Program-made: the position numbers and the translations under genes
Source: Thermanaeromonas toyohensis ToBE
GTDB taxonomy: Bacteria > Bacillota > DSM-521 > Neomoorellales > Neomoorellaceae
NCBI RefSeq assembly: GCF_900176005.1
Contig: NZ_LT838272.1
Span: 1,941,587-2,005,586 of the forward strand
Reading direction: 5' to 3'
DNA length: 64,000 bases
The notes under the pieces: model-generated
The model's database searches: none
What the model was told of the DNA's origin: nothing
Seen by the model: only the letters and a program-made list of their open reading frames with translations
Shown: piece by piece, positions 28,173-37,132 of the stretch
How the letters are laid out: each line of letters opens with the position of its first letter
How positions within the stretch are numbered: position 1 is the stretch's first letter

Positions 28173-28934
28173 ACCTTGGAGCAAAGGGAACTCGCCCCGC
28201 AGTTGCTCAAGGAAGCGGTGATCAGTTAAGTCCAGGTGCAAAGGGGTGATGGAGATAAACTTACGGAGGAGAGCCCCTATGTCCGTATCCGGATCTGCAT
28301 CTAGATCCTTTACTTCACCAGCTAACCAGAAGTAGGCCTTTCCCCGGGGATCGATGCGCCTTTCGATAGTATTAATGTAGCGCCTCTGGCCTAGACGGGT
28401 TAGGGCGATACCACTTATGTCTTCGGGGGGTAAATTAGGAATGTTCACGTTTAAAAAGGTCCCCGGGGGTAGCCCCCGCTGGGCTATATATTGGCAGAGG
28501 GAAGCAGTAAAAGCGGCCGCGAAACTATAATCAGATTCCTTTTCACCTGCTAGGGAGACGGCGAGGGAAGGAATACCATTAATACACCCTTCTATAGCTC
28601 CAGAAACAGTCCCCGAGTACAGGACATCGGTTCCTAAATTTTCTCCCCGATTAATCCCAGAGACTACTACATCAGGAGGCTGAGGTAGAAGAGCTTCCAA
28701 GGCCAGTTTAACACAATCTGCTGGCGTCCCGTTAACAGCAAACCCTTTAAGATCAGGGGCGAGTTCCACTTCAGTAACACGTAAAGGTTTATGCATAGTA
28801 ATACCATGACCTATGGCGCTTCTTTCTCTTTCCGGAGCGACAATGAACACCTGTCCCCGGGAAGCTAGCTTACGGCCGAGAACTCGTAATCCTTCAGCAG
28901 CAATACCATCATCGTTGGTTAATAAGAAAAGCAA
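28080..28934 (-). CDS. surE: 5'/3'-nucleotidase SurE
   Basis: 284-residue survival protein E, a metal-dependent nucleoside-monophosphate phosphatase. Active-site TNDDGIAAEG at the N-terminus and SGINRGENLGTDVLYSGTVS are textbook. It is about 30 residues longer than typical SurE; the polar tail is encoded inside the overlap with the opposing flippase gene. Fourteen nt after the TPR gene. Confidence 0.95.
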   Translation of the reverse strand: MLFLLTNDDGIAAEGLRVLGRKLASRGQVFIVAPERERSAIGHGITMHKPLRVTEVELAPDLKGFAVNGTPADCVKLALEALLPQPPDVVVSGINRGENLGTDVLYSGTVSGAIEGCINGIPSLAVSLAGEKESDYSFAAAFTASLCQYIAQRGLPPGTFLNVNIPNLPPEDISGIALTRLGQRRYINTIERRIDPRGKAYFWLAGEVKDLDADPDTDIGALLRKFISITPLHLDLTDHRFLEQLRGEFPLLQGLNPFPKHQEAGGEGPSQEEGDHIDHTSHKE

Positions 28935-28947
28935 AGTAAATTACACC

Positions 28948-29835
28948 TCATGGTGATTTTATACTTAGAGTTTGAGGTAACCCCAGAGCTTTATTATAAC
29001 AGTAAACGGCTACCTCCTCTAGGTTTAATTTAGCATAAATATCTCCTTTTATCTCCCAAGCCCGGCTACTTTGGGGGAAGCGCTCGAGGAATTTTTCCAG
29101 GAATAGGAGAGCCTCCTCGTAACGTCCTAGCCGGGCTAAAGAATGGGCGTAGGCTAGGGAAGCTTCCTCATCATGGGGAGCAAGACTAATAGCCTTCTCC
29201 CAGTAAACTAGGGCTAAGGCTTCCTTACCTAGCTTCATAAGGAACTGAGCTACTCCCTGCAAACAGAAGGGATCCTGGGGACGAAGGCGCAAGGCCTGTT
29301 CATAACAGGATACAGCTTCTAACCAGCTATTGGTAACAGCTAGGGTTTGTCCTAGGTTAAGCCAGAATTCCACTTCTTGGGGTTCTAAGGTTAAAGCCTG
29401 GCGGTAGCATTGTATAGCTTCTTCCCGCTTTCCTAAATGGAATAGGCATACCCCCAGATTATTCCAAAGGCAGGCATCGTTTTCACCATAACGGAGGGCG
29501 CGGGCAAAGTAGGTATAAGCTTCCGACCACTGATTTAACCGCTGGGCCGCTACACCTGCATTGAAAGCCACAGCCGGGTCCCGGGGACAAAGCCGTAAAG
29601 CCTGCCGGTAAGCACTCAAGGCTTCCTTATTATATCCAAGCTTAAGGTAACAATAACCGAGATCATGCCAGGCAGCAGCATCCCGGGGCTTAAGCTTTAA
29701 ATACTCTTGATAGCAGGCGGCTGCCTCTAAATAAAGTTCCCTTTGCAAGTATTCTTTAGCCCTTTCCTTAAGATGTTTATCTTGGCTAACCGCCCAAGGT
29801 TTGTCTAAAGAATACCGCGAGGCAGGAACAGGCAT
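28948..29835 (-). CDS. TPR-repeat protein
   Basis: 295 residues, about seven tandem tetratricopeptide repeats (for example AAWHDLGYCYLKLGYNKEAL, CLWNNLGVCLFHLGKREEAI). No signal peptide, so cytosolic. AAAGGAGA precedes the ATG. TPR arrays bind protein partners; the partner is unknown. In an operon with surE and the Fur-family gene. Confidence 0.9.
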   Translation of the reverse strand: MPVPASRYSLDKPWAVSQDKHLKERAKEYLQRELYLEAAACYQEYLKLKPRDAAAWHDLGYCYLKLGYNKEALSAYRQALRLCPRDPAVAFNAGVAAQRLNQWSEAYTYFARALRYGENDACLWNNLGVCLFHLGKREEAIQCYRQALTLEPQEVEFWLNLGQTLAVTNSWLEAVSCYEQALRLRPQDPFCLQGVAQFLMKLGKEALALVYWEKAISLAPHDEEASLAYAHSLARLGRYEEALLFLEKFLERFPQSSRAWEIKGDIYAKLNLEEVAVYCYNKALGLPQTLSIKSP

Positions 29836-29944
29836 GCTTCATCTCTCCTTTATCCGGTTTCCTATTCCTGCCTCTAATTTTTCTCTCCTTCATATGTTAA
29901 TTCCTACCACATATGCCAAGAAATTTCCGTCAAAATACAAGCCT

Positions 29945-30397
29945 TTAAGGCTTTTCCTGCCCTTTTTCCCTACATTCTCGACAATAACCGAAGAATTTTA
30001 GTTGGTGATCTGTGATCTGGAAATCCGTCTTTTTCGTAATAAAGTTTTCTAGGGATTCTAATAAATCATGGTCAAACTCCAGTACTTTTCCGCAAGCAAG
30101 ACAAATAAGGTGATGATGGTGGTGTTCCGCGCGGGAGCTGAACTCATACCTTGCCCGGCCATCCCCAAAATTTATCCGTTGGAGTATATCTAAATCTACT
30201 AGGAGGTCTAAAGTGCGATATACAGTGGCCAGGCCTATGTCAGGGTACTGCCCCTTAACAATGTTGTACACTTCTTCTGCGCTCAAATGTTCTTTAGCGT
30301 TGTTTAAAAAAGCCTTAAGTATCACTTGGCGCTGGGGGGTTATTTTATAATCTTGTTCATGGAGCTTTTTATAGATTTCCTCTAGCTGGTTTTCCAT
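29945..30397 (-). CDS. Fur-family metalloregulator (Fur/PerR/Zur type)
   Basis: 150 residues: winged helix (about 10-85, ITPQRQVILKAFLN) and a metal-binding dimer domain with the HHHHHLICLACGKV cluster and a C-terminal CRECREKG pair. The two CxxC motifs form the structural zinc site. Which metal or peroxide it senses cannot be settled by eye. Six nt after the lipocalin-like gene. Confidence 0.92.
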   Translation of the reverse strand: MENQLEEIYKKLHEQDYKITPQRQVILKAFLNNAKEHLSAEEVYNIVKGQYPDIGLATVYRTLDLLVDLDILQRINFGDGRARYEFSSRAEHHHHHLICLACGKVLEFDHDLLESLENFITKKTDFQITDHQLKFFGYCRECREKGQEKP

Positions 30398-30403
30398 GTT
30401 TCC

Positions 30404-31357
30404 TCACCCTATAATGAAGGTTTCTAGTACGCCCCATCCTTGACTTTCTTCTTCCGGGGTTGTAGCTAGCCGAAGGAATCCTGAGCCGCGCTCTACCCGG
30501 AAGGAACCTTTTTCCCCTAGGAGGTGGGTGGTATTAAGTTTAAAAGTTACCATAGGGTCTGTACCAGTTCGGAGTTCAAGGGAAGAAGAACCTTGTGTAT
30601 CGACCAGATTGCTTTCTACCTTAGAAGTACTAAGCTTCATTTCTGAACCTTTAGCCAGATAGAGAGCTTGAATATGACGTCGGCTATATAGTAGGTTGCC
30701 CCAAAAATCGGCAGCTAAAAGGGTGTATTCGTCGGTATAGAAACGAATTATGCGCGCACCTTCCAGGGCTTCCGGAAGGGGGAAGTTGCACCGGCGGTGG
30801 TCGTGGTAACCGATACCTTCAATCTTATACCTTTTCCCTTCTAGACTTACCTCGCCTTGGACACTAGCCCGGGGAACGGGGACCTGCCAGTAGATATAGC
30901 GCAAACCTTGATCACCGTAAGCCACTCGGCCTATACCTGGCTGCCAGCCAGCAAGAAGCGGGAAAAATTCTAGCTCTCCTGTAACTCTGGTGCTTTCCAG
31001 ATAAAGGGAATACTTATTCCCCGTATATTCGGCCCTGCTCGGTCCAATCTTTAATTGGCATCGCTCGGTAGAAGCAGTAAAATCTTGGGGACCCACCTCT
31101 ATACTTTCGGTGTTTTTTTCACCCCCTACCCACCAGGCAAGCTTATGGTATGCTGGCGGGCTGGATGACATATTGCTTAGGGTAAAGGCAACGCGGAAAT
31201 AAAGGTGGTCAGGAGTTAAAATTTCGAAAAGCCAGCTTTCCTCCAGGGTTTCCCCCTCCCGGGGCGGGTGATAAGCATCATCTTCTACAGTCAAAGGTTT
31301 ATCGATTAGGGCGTTAAACTCGGCATCCTGCCAGAAGGAGAAGGTGCTCTCCCGCAA
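30404..31357 (-). CDS. AttH/CrtC-like lipocalin-family protein
   Basis: 317 residues, almost all beta-strand, no signal peptide. The stretch IEGIGYHDHRRCNFPL around residue 185 followed by TLLAADFWGN matches the central GxGYxDH signature of the AttH/CrtC (hydroxyneurosporene synthase, tocopherol-cyclase-like) lipocalin superfamily. Those enzymes act on hydrophobic isoprenoids, but here the Asn-Trp-Gly that usually follows the DH is replaced, so catalysis is uncertain. It is the first gene of an operon with the Fur-family regulator. Function unknown. Confidence 0.55.
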   Translation of the reverse strand: MRESTFSFWQDAEFNALIDKPLTVEDDAYHPPREGETLEESWLFEILTPDHLYFRVAFTLSNMSSSPPAYHKLAWWVGGEKNTESIEVGPQDFTASTERCQLKIGPSRAEYTGNKYSLYLESTRVTGELEFFPLLAGWQPGIGRVAYGDQGLRYIYWQVPVPRASVQGEVSLEGKRYKIEGIGYHDHRRCNFPLPEALEGARIIRFYTDEYTLLAADFWGNLLYSRRHIQALYLAKGSEMKLSTSKVESNLVDTQGSSSLELRTGTDPMVTFKLNTTHLLGEKGSFRVERGSGFLRLATTPEEESQGWGVLETFIIG

Positions 31358-31409
31358 CCGGATTTCACCCCTTTTTAAGGCTTATGCTCTTAACCTTACC
31401 CGCTTTAAA

Positions 31410-31416
31410 TTCGACA
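31410..31416 (-). promoter_or_regulatory. Candidate Spo0A box between divergent genes
   Basis: TTCGACA, reverse complement of the 0A core TGTCGAA, in the divergent region between the lipocalin-like gene (minus) and the small membrane-protein gene (plus). Confidence 0.25.
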
Positions 31417-31519
31417 TGGGCAATAAAAAACCTCCTAATCTCCTTGGTTCTTTTATCTTTAACGGTTGCATAAGGTTAGAATAAAAAACTTCCCATAAAT
31501 TTTCAAGGAGGGAGGAGGC

Positions 31520-31870
31520 ATGATCCGTCCCCTTTTGTTAGGGCTGCTCCATACTTTAATGGCGGCTTTAATCCAAGCAGCCATTCTCGGTGTGCTCTTC
31601 TACGCCACTCCTCTATCCGAAGCTTGGTTGCCCCTTCTGGCTATGGTGGTTCTTGCTTTGGCGATTTTCTGGGGCGCCTTACAGGCTGCTCGCCTAGCTG
31701 GTTCCCGGGGACTTTTCCAAGGCTTAGGAGTGGCTCTCCTTTTTATTTTAGTCCTTGTAGCCTTAAGCTGGACAGGCGGCACCTTAACTGTTAAAGCATT
31801 AGCTCAAAAATTGGGGCTCTCTCTTTTGGCCGGTGCTATGGGTGGTATCGCTGGCGTGACCGGGCGCTAA
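31520..31870 (+). CDS. TIGR04086-like small membrane protein
   Basis: 116 residues with four hydrophobic helices separated by short loops; resembles the TIGR04086/DUF3792 family of Firmicute membrane proteins, function unknown. GGAGGGAGGAGG lies just before the ATG. Confidence 0.75.
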   Translation: MIRPLLLGLLHTLMAALIQAAILGVLFYATPLSEAWLPLLAMVVLALAIFWGALQAARLAGSRGLFQGLGVALLFILVLVALSWTGGTLTVKALAQKLGLSLLAGAMGGIAGVTGR

Positions 31871-31872
31871 GA

Positions 31873-32691
31873 CTATTTTCTAATTTCCCAGTGGCCAGCG
31901 ATATGGGTGATAATCCAGCCTTTACGCGTCTTGCGGAGGCTTAAAGTGGCGGGTGTTTCAAAGCTTTTTGTGGTCAAGGGATGCCATATTACATCGCCCT
32001 GGACCCAGGCTGTATCCTTGTCTACGAGCCCATAATCGTTAATATAGAAAACCAAGTAAACGCCGGCTGAACTCGCCTGGCGATCTTTTTTTAAAGCAGA
32101 AATGATACCAGCAGAACTGAGGCGCCTCCAGTAATCCGGGTCCACCAGGGAACGGACGCGATTCCAATCCCCCCGCTGGATGGCCCTATAGAATTCATCA
32201 GCTGTATATACCGGGGATTCGCTTTCGATAGCAGCTATCTTCCATGTATTTCCGAACCGTAGAAGCCTTATAGTTTCTTCTGAAGAGATTATACCCTTTC
32301 GCGGGGAATCCCATTCGGCTTGTCCCCGGGCCCATGCTCGCCCGGCTTCTTCATCTACGTTTTGTTCCGCAACCAGGAAAAGGACAAAGCGCAGGCCAGG
32401 CTCCATATTTTTTCTAGCCTGCCATTGCTGTAAGAAACCTTCTTCCTTAAGATGGGACCATAGTTCAGGAGTCACCAGCTCCCTTACTTTTTCTTCATTT
32501 CCCTCCTCTACAGCTTTATAGAAATAATATATGGTATCAAAAGGCGAAGGTGAAGTAGAAGTAATGGGGGATAAAGCCGGCAGAGCTGGAGAAACTATGA
32601 AATCCCTGTCATTCCCTTTTACATAACCCCATAAATGGGATAAAAGCCAACCCACCAAGATACCTATAAGGATATGCACGGCCGGCCGCAT
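31873..32691 (-). CDS. Membrane-anchored protein with two NTF2-like repeats
   Basis: 272 residues. N-terminal hydrophobic segment (about 6-24) is a signal anchor; a Ser/Pro linker follows. Two homologous units: about 50-160 (FYKAVEEGNEEKVRELVTPE) and about 168-270 (FYRAIQRGDWNRVRSLVDPD), each a cone-shaped NTF2/SnoaL-like fold by pattern. No catalytic residues evident; probably an extracytoplasmic binding protein. Function unknown. Confidence 0.75.
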   Translation of the reverse strand: MRPAVHILIGILVGWLLSHLWGYVKGNDRDFIVSPALPALSPITSTSPSPFDTIYYFYKAVEEGNEEKVRELVTPELWSHLKEEGFLQQWQARKNMEPGLRFVLFLVAEQNVDEEAGRAWARGQAEWDSPRKGIISSEETIRLLRFGNTWKIAAIESESPVYTADEFYRAIQRGDWNRVRSLVDPDYWRRLSSAGIISALKKDRQASSAGVYLVFYINDYGLVDKDTAWVQGDVIWHPLTTKSFETPATLSLRKTRKGWIITHIAGHWEIRK

Positions 32692-32890
32692 GTACCACCG
32701 CCCCTTTCTATTTAATTCTTAAGGGGCGGAGGTAGGGATTTATGCTATTATTGGTGGAGTATTTTTTTTAAGAGCCGTTTTAAGAATAAAGGTAAAGGGA
32801 TAAAATAAACCCGCATTTTTCCACCTCGCTCCCCGGGGCGCCCCCATTTCCCTTGCTATATATACTATTAATCCCTCCTAAGGTAAGTGA

Positions 32891-35659
32891 TTAAAAAGAA
32901 AACCAAAACTTAAGCTGGGAGAGTATATCCTTTACAGGGTTAGATGTAAAATTTACCTCTGGTAAGGAGGCCAGAAAATAGGAACCGTAACGCTTTGAGG
33001 TTAGCCGGCAGTCTAAAATTACAACTGCCCCCCTATCAGTAGAACGGCGGATTAGGCGACCAAAGCCCTGCCGGAAACGGATGATAGCTAAGGGCAAGCT
33101 TAAGTTCATAAAGGGATCTTGACCCTGCTCAGCTAAACTTTCTAAGCGTGCGGCTAGGACCGGGACGTTAGGAGAAGGGAAGGGCAACCGGGGAATTATA
33201 AGACAACGCAATAAGTCACCGGGCAGATCTATTCCTTCCCAAAAGGTACCGGTTCCCAGCAGGATGGCTTGAGGGTAACGGCAGAATTCTTCTATTAATT
33301 GAAAACGGTGGCCGTCTATACCTTGCCCTAATAGTACTTCTGTAGGTGAAAGGGAGCTTAAACTTTCGTATATGGCGCGGAGGAACCGATGAGAGTTACA
33401 AAGGACTAAGGTGCGTCCTCCCGCGGCGCGGGAGATGTCTAATATAGCTTTTGCTGTGGCCTTAGCGTATTCCTCATCACTTAGATGGCTAGGATTAGGC
33501 AGGTCAGTGGCAATCAAAAGCTTAGCTTGGGTAGAGTAATCAAAGGGTGCTTCTACCGAACAAGTAATGACCCGCTCCCCAGGTAGTAGCTCCAGGCCAG
33601 TACGACGGCAGAAGAAAGAAAAACTCTTATTTACCTGTAAGGTGGCCGAAGTAAAAACTATACATTCTTTAGTTTGAAAAAGCATGTCCATAAGCCAAGG
33701 CCCTACTTCCAGAGGTGCACTATATAGAGTAAACCACCCGTTAGGGCCCCTTTCCATCCAGGCCACTTCTTTATCCTCGTCGCTATCCAAAATCTGTTGT
33801 AGACTATTTAAATAAAACTTGAGAGCGGCGGCCATCCTTTCGGCTTCCCGGGCCTGAAGGGTGGCCCCCATATCCTCAAGTAAAGGAACCAGCTTCTCTA
33901 ACTCGTCCCTTAACCTTTCCCAAGTTTCTTCTAGAACACCGGCAGTCTCCAATACAAGTTCCCAGGCGGGCAGTTCCTTGACTTTACCGGCCAGGCGTAA
34001 AGCGAAATCTTGACGGTTATTTTTTTCGCTTGCTTCCCATAAAGACTTAAGGGCTGCAAAAAAGCTATCCGTAGCCTCTTCTGCTTTAGCTAAAGCTAGA
34101 AGGCTTTTTTCTACCTGGGAAAGGAAAAAGGCTTGATTAGGAGGAGGCAATTTCTCGGCCAAGGAGCTGAGGTTAGGTAGATATCCCAGGAGGCGAGGCT
34201 TTGCTTGTAAGCGATGAAAGAAATAATGGAGGGTACTCTGGCTTAAAGAGATGGCTAGATGCTCCGTAGCTGTATCCTCCAGATGATGGGCTTCATCGAC
34301 GATAAGGTAAGAGAAAGGAGGCAGTACCTGATTCCCCCACCGGAGGTCGCTAAGAAGCAAGGAGTGATTGATAATAAAGATATCAGCTTCTTCTGCCCGG
34401 CGCCGGGCGGCGGTAACAAAGCAGCCTGCAGTGTGGAAGGGGCAATGGGAACCGAGGCAAGTTTCGTTATCGGAGGAAAGGAGGCTTTTCCATCCTTCCT
34501 CTTCAGGTAAGGTTTTAAATTCGCTCCAATCGCCAGTCAAAGTGAAAGCTAGCCAACGCCAGATCCGCAGAGTGAAAATTCTTTCCGGGGTGTCATGGGA
34601 AGGTAGGCTCTCTTCCCATTCTAACAGCCTTCGTCTACAGATATAATTAGAGCGCCCTTTGAGTAAAGCGGCTCGAAAAGGGAAAGGCAAAGACCTTTGC
34701 AACAAGGGTATATCTTTATACCAAAGCTGTTCCTGCAAGCTTATGGTATGGGTAGCAATGGCTACCCGGCATCCCTTCTTACAGGCCCAGAATATAGCGG
34801 GAAGAAGATAAGCCAGGGATTTGCCAGTACCTGTACCTGCTTCCACTAGAGCGTGTTTGCTTTCTTCCAAGGCCTGGGATATAACTCTTAAGACTTGTTC
34901 CTGTTGGGGGCGATATTCATATCCGGGTAAGGCTTGGGCCAGTACACCTCCAGGTTTTAAAAGCTCAACTATAGCTTCCGGGGAAAATGCTCCCTCTTCT
35001 TCCGGAACTTTTTCTTCCCTTTCCGGAAACTTAATTTCCCCGGAAGCAGCTACTTCAGCGAAGGAGCTGGGTGGGTGTGCAGAAAGGGCTGTAGCAAACC
35101 ATAAGGTTAACCGGGAGGGGACGAGCTCCTTAAAACGCTTAAGGAGGGTGGGATTTAGTTTTAAGGTTTCCTTCCAGAGGATTTCTAAAAGTTGAGCCGT
35201 AGCTTTGGCATCCGATAAGGCACGATGTTGTTCCGCTAGATCTATATTAAAGTGGCGGGCTAAAACGTGGAGTTTGTGGGAAGGAAACCAAGGGAATAGA
35301 ATACGGCTTAATTCTAAAGTGTCTAAGATAGGCCCCTCCCATAGAGAACCTGAGGCTTTAGCGAGGAAGGCCATGTCAAAAGGAGCGTTATGGGCGATTA
35401 CAGTAGCCCCTTGGAGCAAAGATAGAAAATTTGGTAAAACTTCTTCTAAAAAAGGAGCCTCACTTACCATATCCTCCTTAATACCGGTGAGGCGCTGGAT
35501 ATGGGGCGGGATAGGTTTTCTTGGATTTACTAGGGTACTGAATTGCTGTACCAGGCGGCCTTCCTCGAAACGAAGGGCTGCCATTTCCAGGATAGTGTCC
35601 TGTGAAGGATCAAGACCGGTGGTTTCTAGATCCACCACCACATAGGGGTTATTTAACAT
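32891..35659 (-). CDS. dinG: DinG-type helicase with N-terminal DnaQ-like exonuclease
   Basis: 922 residues. Residues 1-170 are a DEDD exonuclease (VVDLETTGLDPSQ, AHNAPFDMAFL, HRALSDAKAT). The helicase follows: Walker A EAGTGTGKSLAYLLP (about 272), DEAH in LIVDEAHHLED, and a C-terminal motif LGTGTFWEGIDLPG. Four cysteines between them (YICRRR, ETCLGSHC, AGC) could hold an XPD-like Fe-S cluster. This fusion is common in Firmicutes and acts in DNA repair or replication conflict. Located 27 nt after thiL. Confidence 0.93.
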   Translation of the reverse strand: MLNNPYVVVDLETTGLDPSQDTILEMAALRFEEGRLVQQFSTLVNPRKPIPPHIQRLTGIKEDMVSEAPFLEEVLPNFLSLLQGATVIAHNAPFDMAFLAKASGSLWEGPILDTLELSRILFPWFPSHKLHVLARHFNIDLAEQHRALSDAKATAQLLEILWKETLKLNPTLLKRFKELVPSRLTLWFATALSAHPPSSFAEVAASGEIKFPEREEKVPEEEGAFSPEAIVELLKPGGVLAQALPGYEYRPQQEQVLRVISQALEESKHALVEAGTGTGKSLAYLLPAIFWACKKGCRVAIATHTISLQEQLWYKDIPLLQRSLPFPFRAALLKGRSNYICRRRLLEWEESLPSHDTPERIFTLRIWRWLAFTLTGDWSEFKTLPEEEGWKSLLSSDNETCLGSHCPFHTAGCFVTAARRRAEEADIFIINHSLLLSDLRWGNQVLPPFSYLIVDEAHHLEDTATEHLAISLSQSTLHYFFHRLQAKPRLLGYLPNLSSLAEKLPPPNQAFFLSQVEKSLLALAKAEEATDSFFAALKSLWEASEKNNRQDFALRLAGKVKELPAWELVLETAGVLEETWERLRDELEKLVPLLEDMGATLQAREAERMAAALKFYLNSLQQILDSDEDKEVAWMERGPNGWFTLYSAPLEVGPWLMDMLFQTKECIVFTSATLQVNKSFSFFCRRTGLELLPGERVITCSVEAPFDYSTQAKLLIATDLPNPSHLSDEEYAKATAKAILDISRAAGGRTLVLCNSHRFLRAIYESLSSLSPTEVLLGQGIDGHRFQLIEEFCRYPQAILLGTGTFWEGIDLPGDLLRCLIIPRLPFPSPNVPVLAARLESLAEQGQDPFMNLSLPLAIIRFRQGFGRLIRRSTDRGAVVILDCRLTSKRYGSYFLASLPEVNFTSNPVKDILSQLKFWFSF

Positions 35660-35686
35660 TAGGTATCACCAAGTAGGTTTTAATTT

Positions 35687-36700
35687 TTAGGGTTTAAAAT
35701 GGTTATAACCCCCTGCAGGCAAGGGTATTTTTTGTCCTTGATATAAAAGCTTTAGCCCTTCCTCAGGAGGGACTATTTCCCCTATCACAGTAACTGGGGT
35801 ACCGCAGACCCTTTTTACTTCCTGGCTTATCCTTTCAGCAGCTTCGGGTCGGCAGGTCCAGAGGAGCTCAAAATCTTCACCTCCGAAGAGGGCATAGTCC
35901 AAAGGGGATTTTCCATAAACTTCGGCTACTTCCTTAAGACCAGGAGAGAGGGGTATTCTTTCGGCATATATGAGGGCTCCCACATTGGAGGCCTTAGCCA
36001 CTTCCCTTATCTCGGTGGCTAGGCCGTCGCTTATATCGTCGGCAGCCGTTAACCCTGGGATTTCTGTGGCTACTCTAGCCTCTTTAACGCGAGGTAGGGG
36101 CCTAAGGTGTCTCTTCTTTAGTTGGTTGGCCAGCTCAGCATTCAGGGGGCGCGGATCTAGGAGCAAGTCAAGGCCGGCTGCTGAACCTCCTAGATCACCG
36201 GTAACCAGGAGGAGATCCCCTGGACGGGCGGTGGAACGATACAGAACTTTTTCGGTTTCTACTTTACCTAGGATGGTGATATTGATAACTATAGCTTTCG
36301 GGGAGGCCACCGTGTCCCCTCCGATGATATTGATACCAAAGCTGCGGCAGCATTCTTTTATCCCCTGGTAAAGCTCATCTACAAATTCTACTTTCGCCTG
36401 AGGAGGAAGCCCTATAGATATCACAATTTCTCCGGGTACTCCAGCCATGGCCGCGATATCGCTTACATTCACTGCCACTGCCTTATACCCTATTTCCCAA
36501 GGGGTCGCGGTTTCACAGGTAAAATGTATATTTTCTACGAGCATATCGGTGGAGACGAGGAGGAGATACCCAGGATGGTAAGGGAGGACTGCAGCATCAT
36601 CACCTATACCCTTGATCACCCTTTTTGGCTCTACTAAACAGCCTTCCTGTATCCGCTCAATAAGCCCGAATTCCCCTAATTCTGTTATATACAAGGACAA
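35687..36700 (-). CDS. thiL: Thiamine-monophosphate kinase ThiL
   Basis: 337 residues, AIR-synthase fold. Phosphorylates thiamine phosphate to the coenzyme diphosphate. GIGDDAAVL near residue 31, VSTDMLVENIHF near 49, NVSDIAAMAG near 78 and GGDTVASP near 126 are the metal/ATP motifs; TAADDISDGLATE near 214 completes the site. No other thiamine genes are adjacent. Confidence 0.95.
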   Translation of the reverse strand: MSLYITELGEFGLIERIQEGCLVEPKRVIKGIGDDAAVLPYHPGYLLLVSTDMLVENIHFTCETATPWEIGYKAVAVNVSDIAAMAGVPGEIVISIGLPPQAKVEFVDELYQGIKECCRSFGINIIGGDTVASPKAIVINITILGKVETEKVLYRSTARPGDLLLVTGDLGGSAAGLDLLLDPRPLNAELANQLKKRHLRPLPRVKEARVATEIPGLTAADDISDGLATEIREVAKASNVGALIYAERIPLSPGLKEVAEVYGKSPLDYALFGGEDFELLWTCRPEAAERISQEVKRVCGTPVTVIGEIVPPEEGLKLLYQGQKIPLPAGGYNHFKP

Positions 36701-36760
36701 AAAACCCCTTCCATATTAATTAAGTTTCTACTTTCCTGCTTGTCTTAAATAAATATTGCC

Positions 36761-36799
36761 ATAATAAAAAGGCTGGAGCAAGATTTTCCTGCCCAGCCT
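36761..36799 (-). terminator. Terminator after the small TPR gene
   Basis: Minus strand: AGGCTGG (36799-36793) pairs with CCAGCCT (36776-36770), then TTTTTATTAT. The stem begins on the stop codon of the TPR gene. Confidence 0.8.
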
Positions 36800-37073
36800 A
36801 AAGGAGCTTGCCAGGAAGGGATTGGGAAAGGAGGCTTAGCAATTCCCTAAGACGTTGTTGTATATATTCATCATGGGGATCTAGCTGATAGGCAGACCAA
36901 TAGTAGCCTATAGCTTGGGCTGGTTGTCCCCTGTACTCATGGATAACACCTAGAGCCAGATGGGCTTCTAGATCATAAGGGTTGCATCTAACCCGCCGCA
37001 AGTAGGCTAGAAAGTTTGCTTCATCCTCTAAGAACTTCTGTTCAAAGAATACCTCCCCTATTTTAACCTTCAT
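36798..37073 (-). CDS. Small TPR-like protein
   Basis: 91 residues with one to two TPR-like helix pairs (YDLEAHLALGVIHEYRGQPA). AGGGGAAGAA upstream of the ATG. Transcribed alone and closed by a terminator. Function unknown. Confidence 0.75.
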   Translation of the reverse strand: MKVKIGEVFFEQKFLEDEANFLAYLRRVRCNPYDLEAHLALGVIHEYRGQPAQAIGYYWSAYQLDPHDEYIQQRLRELLSLLSQSLPGKLL

Positions 37074-37132
37074 TTTTTCTTCCCCTCCCGTCCTAAGTTA
37101 TTTTATGGACGAGAAAGGGAGAAAATTCCTTA

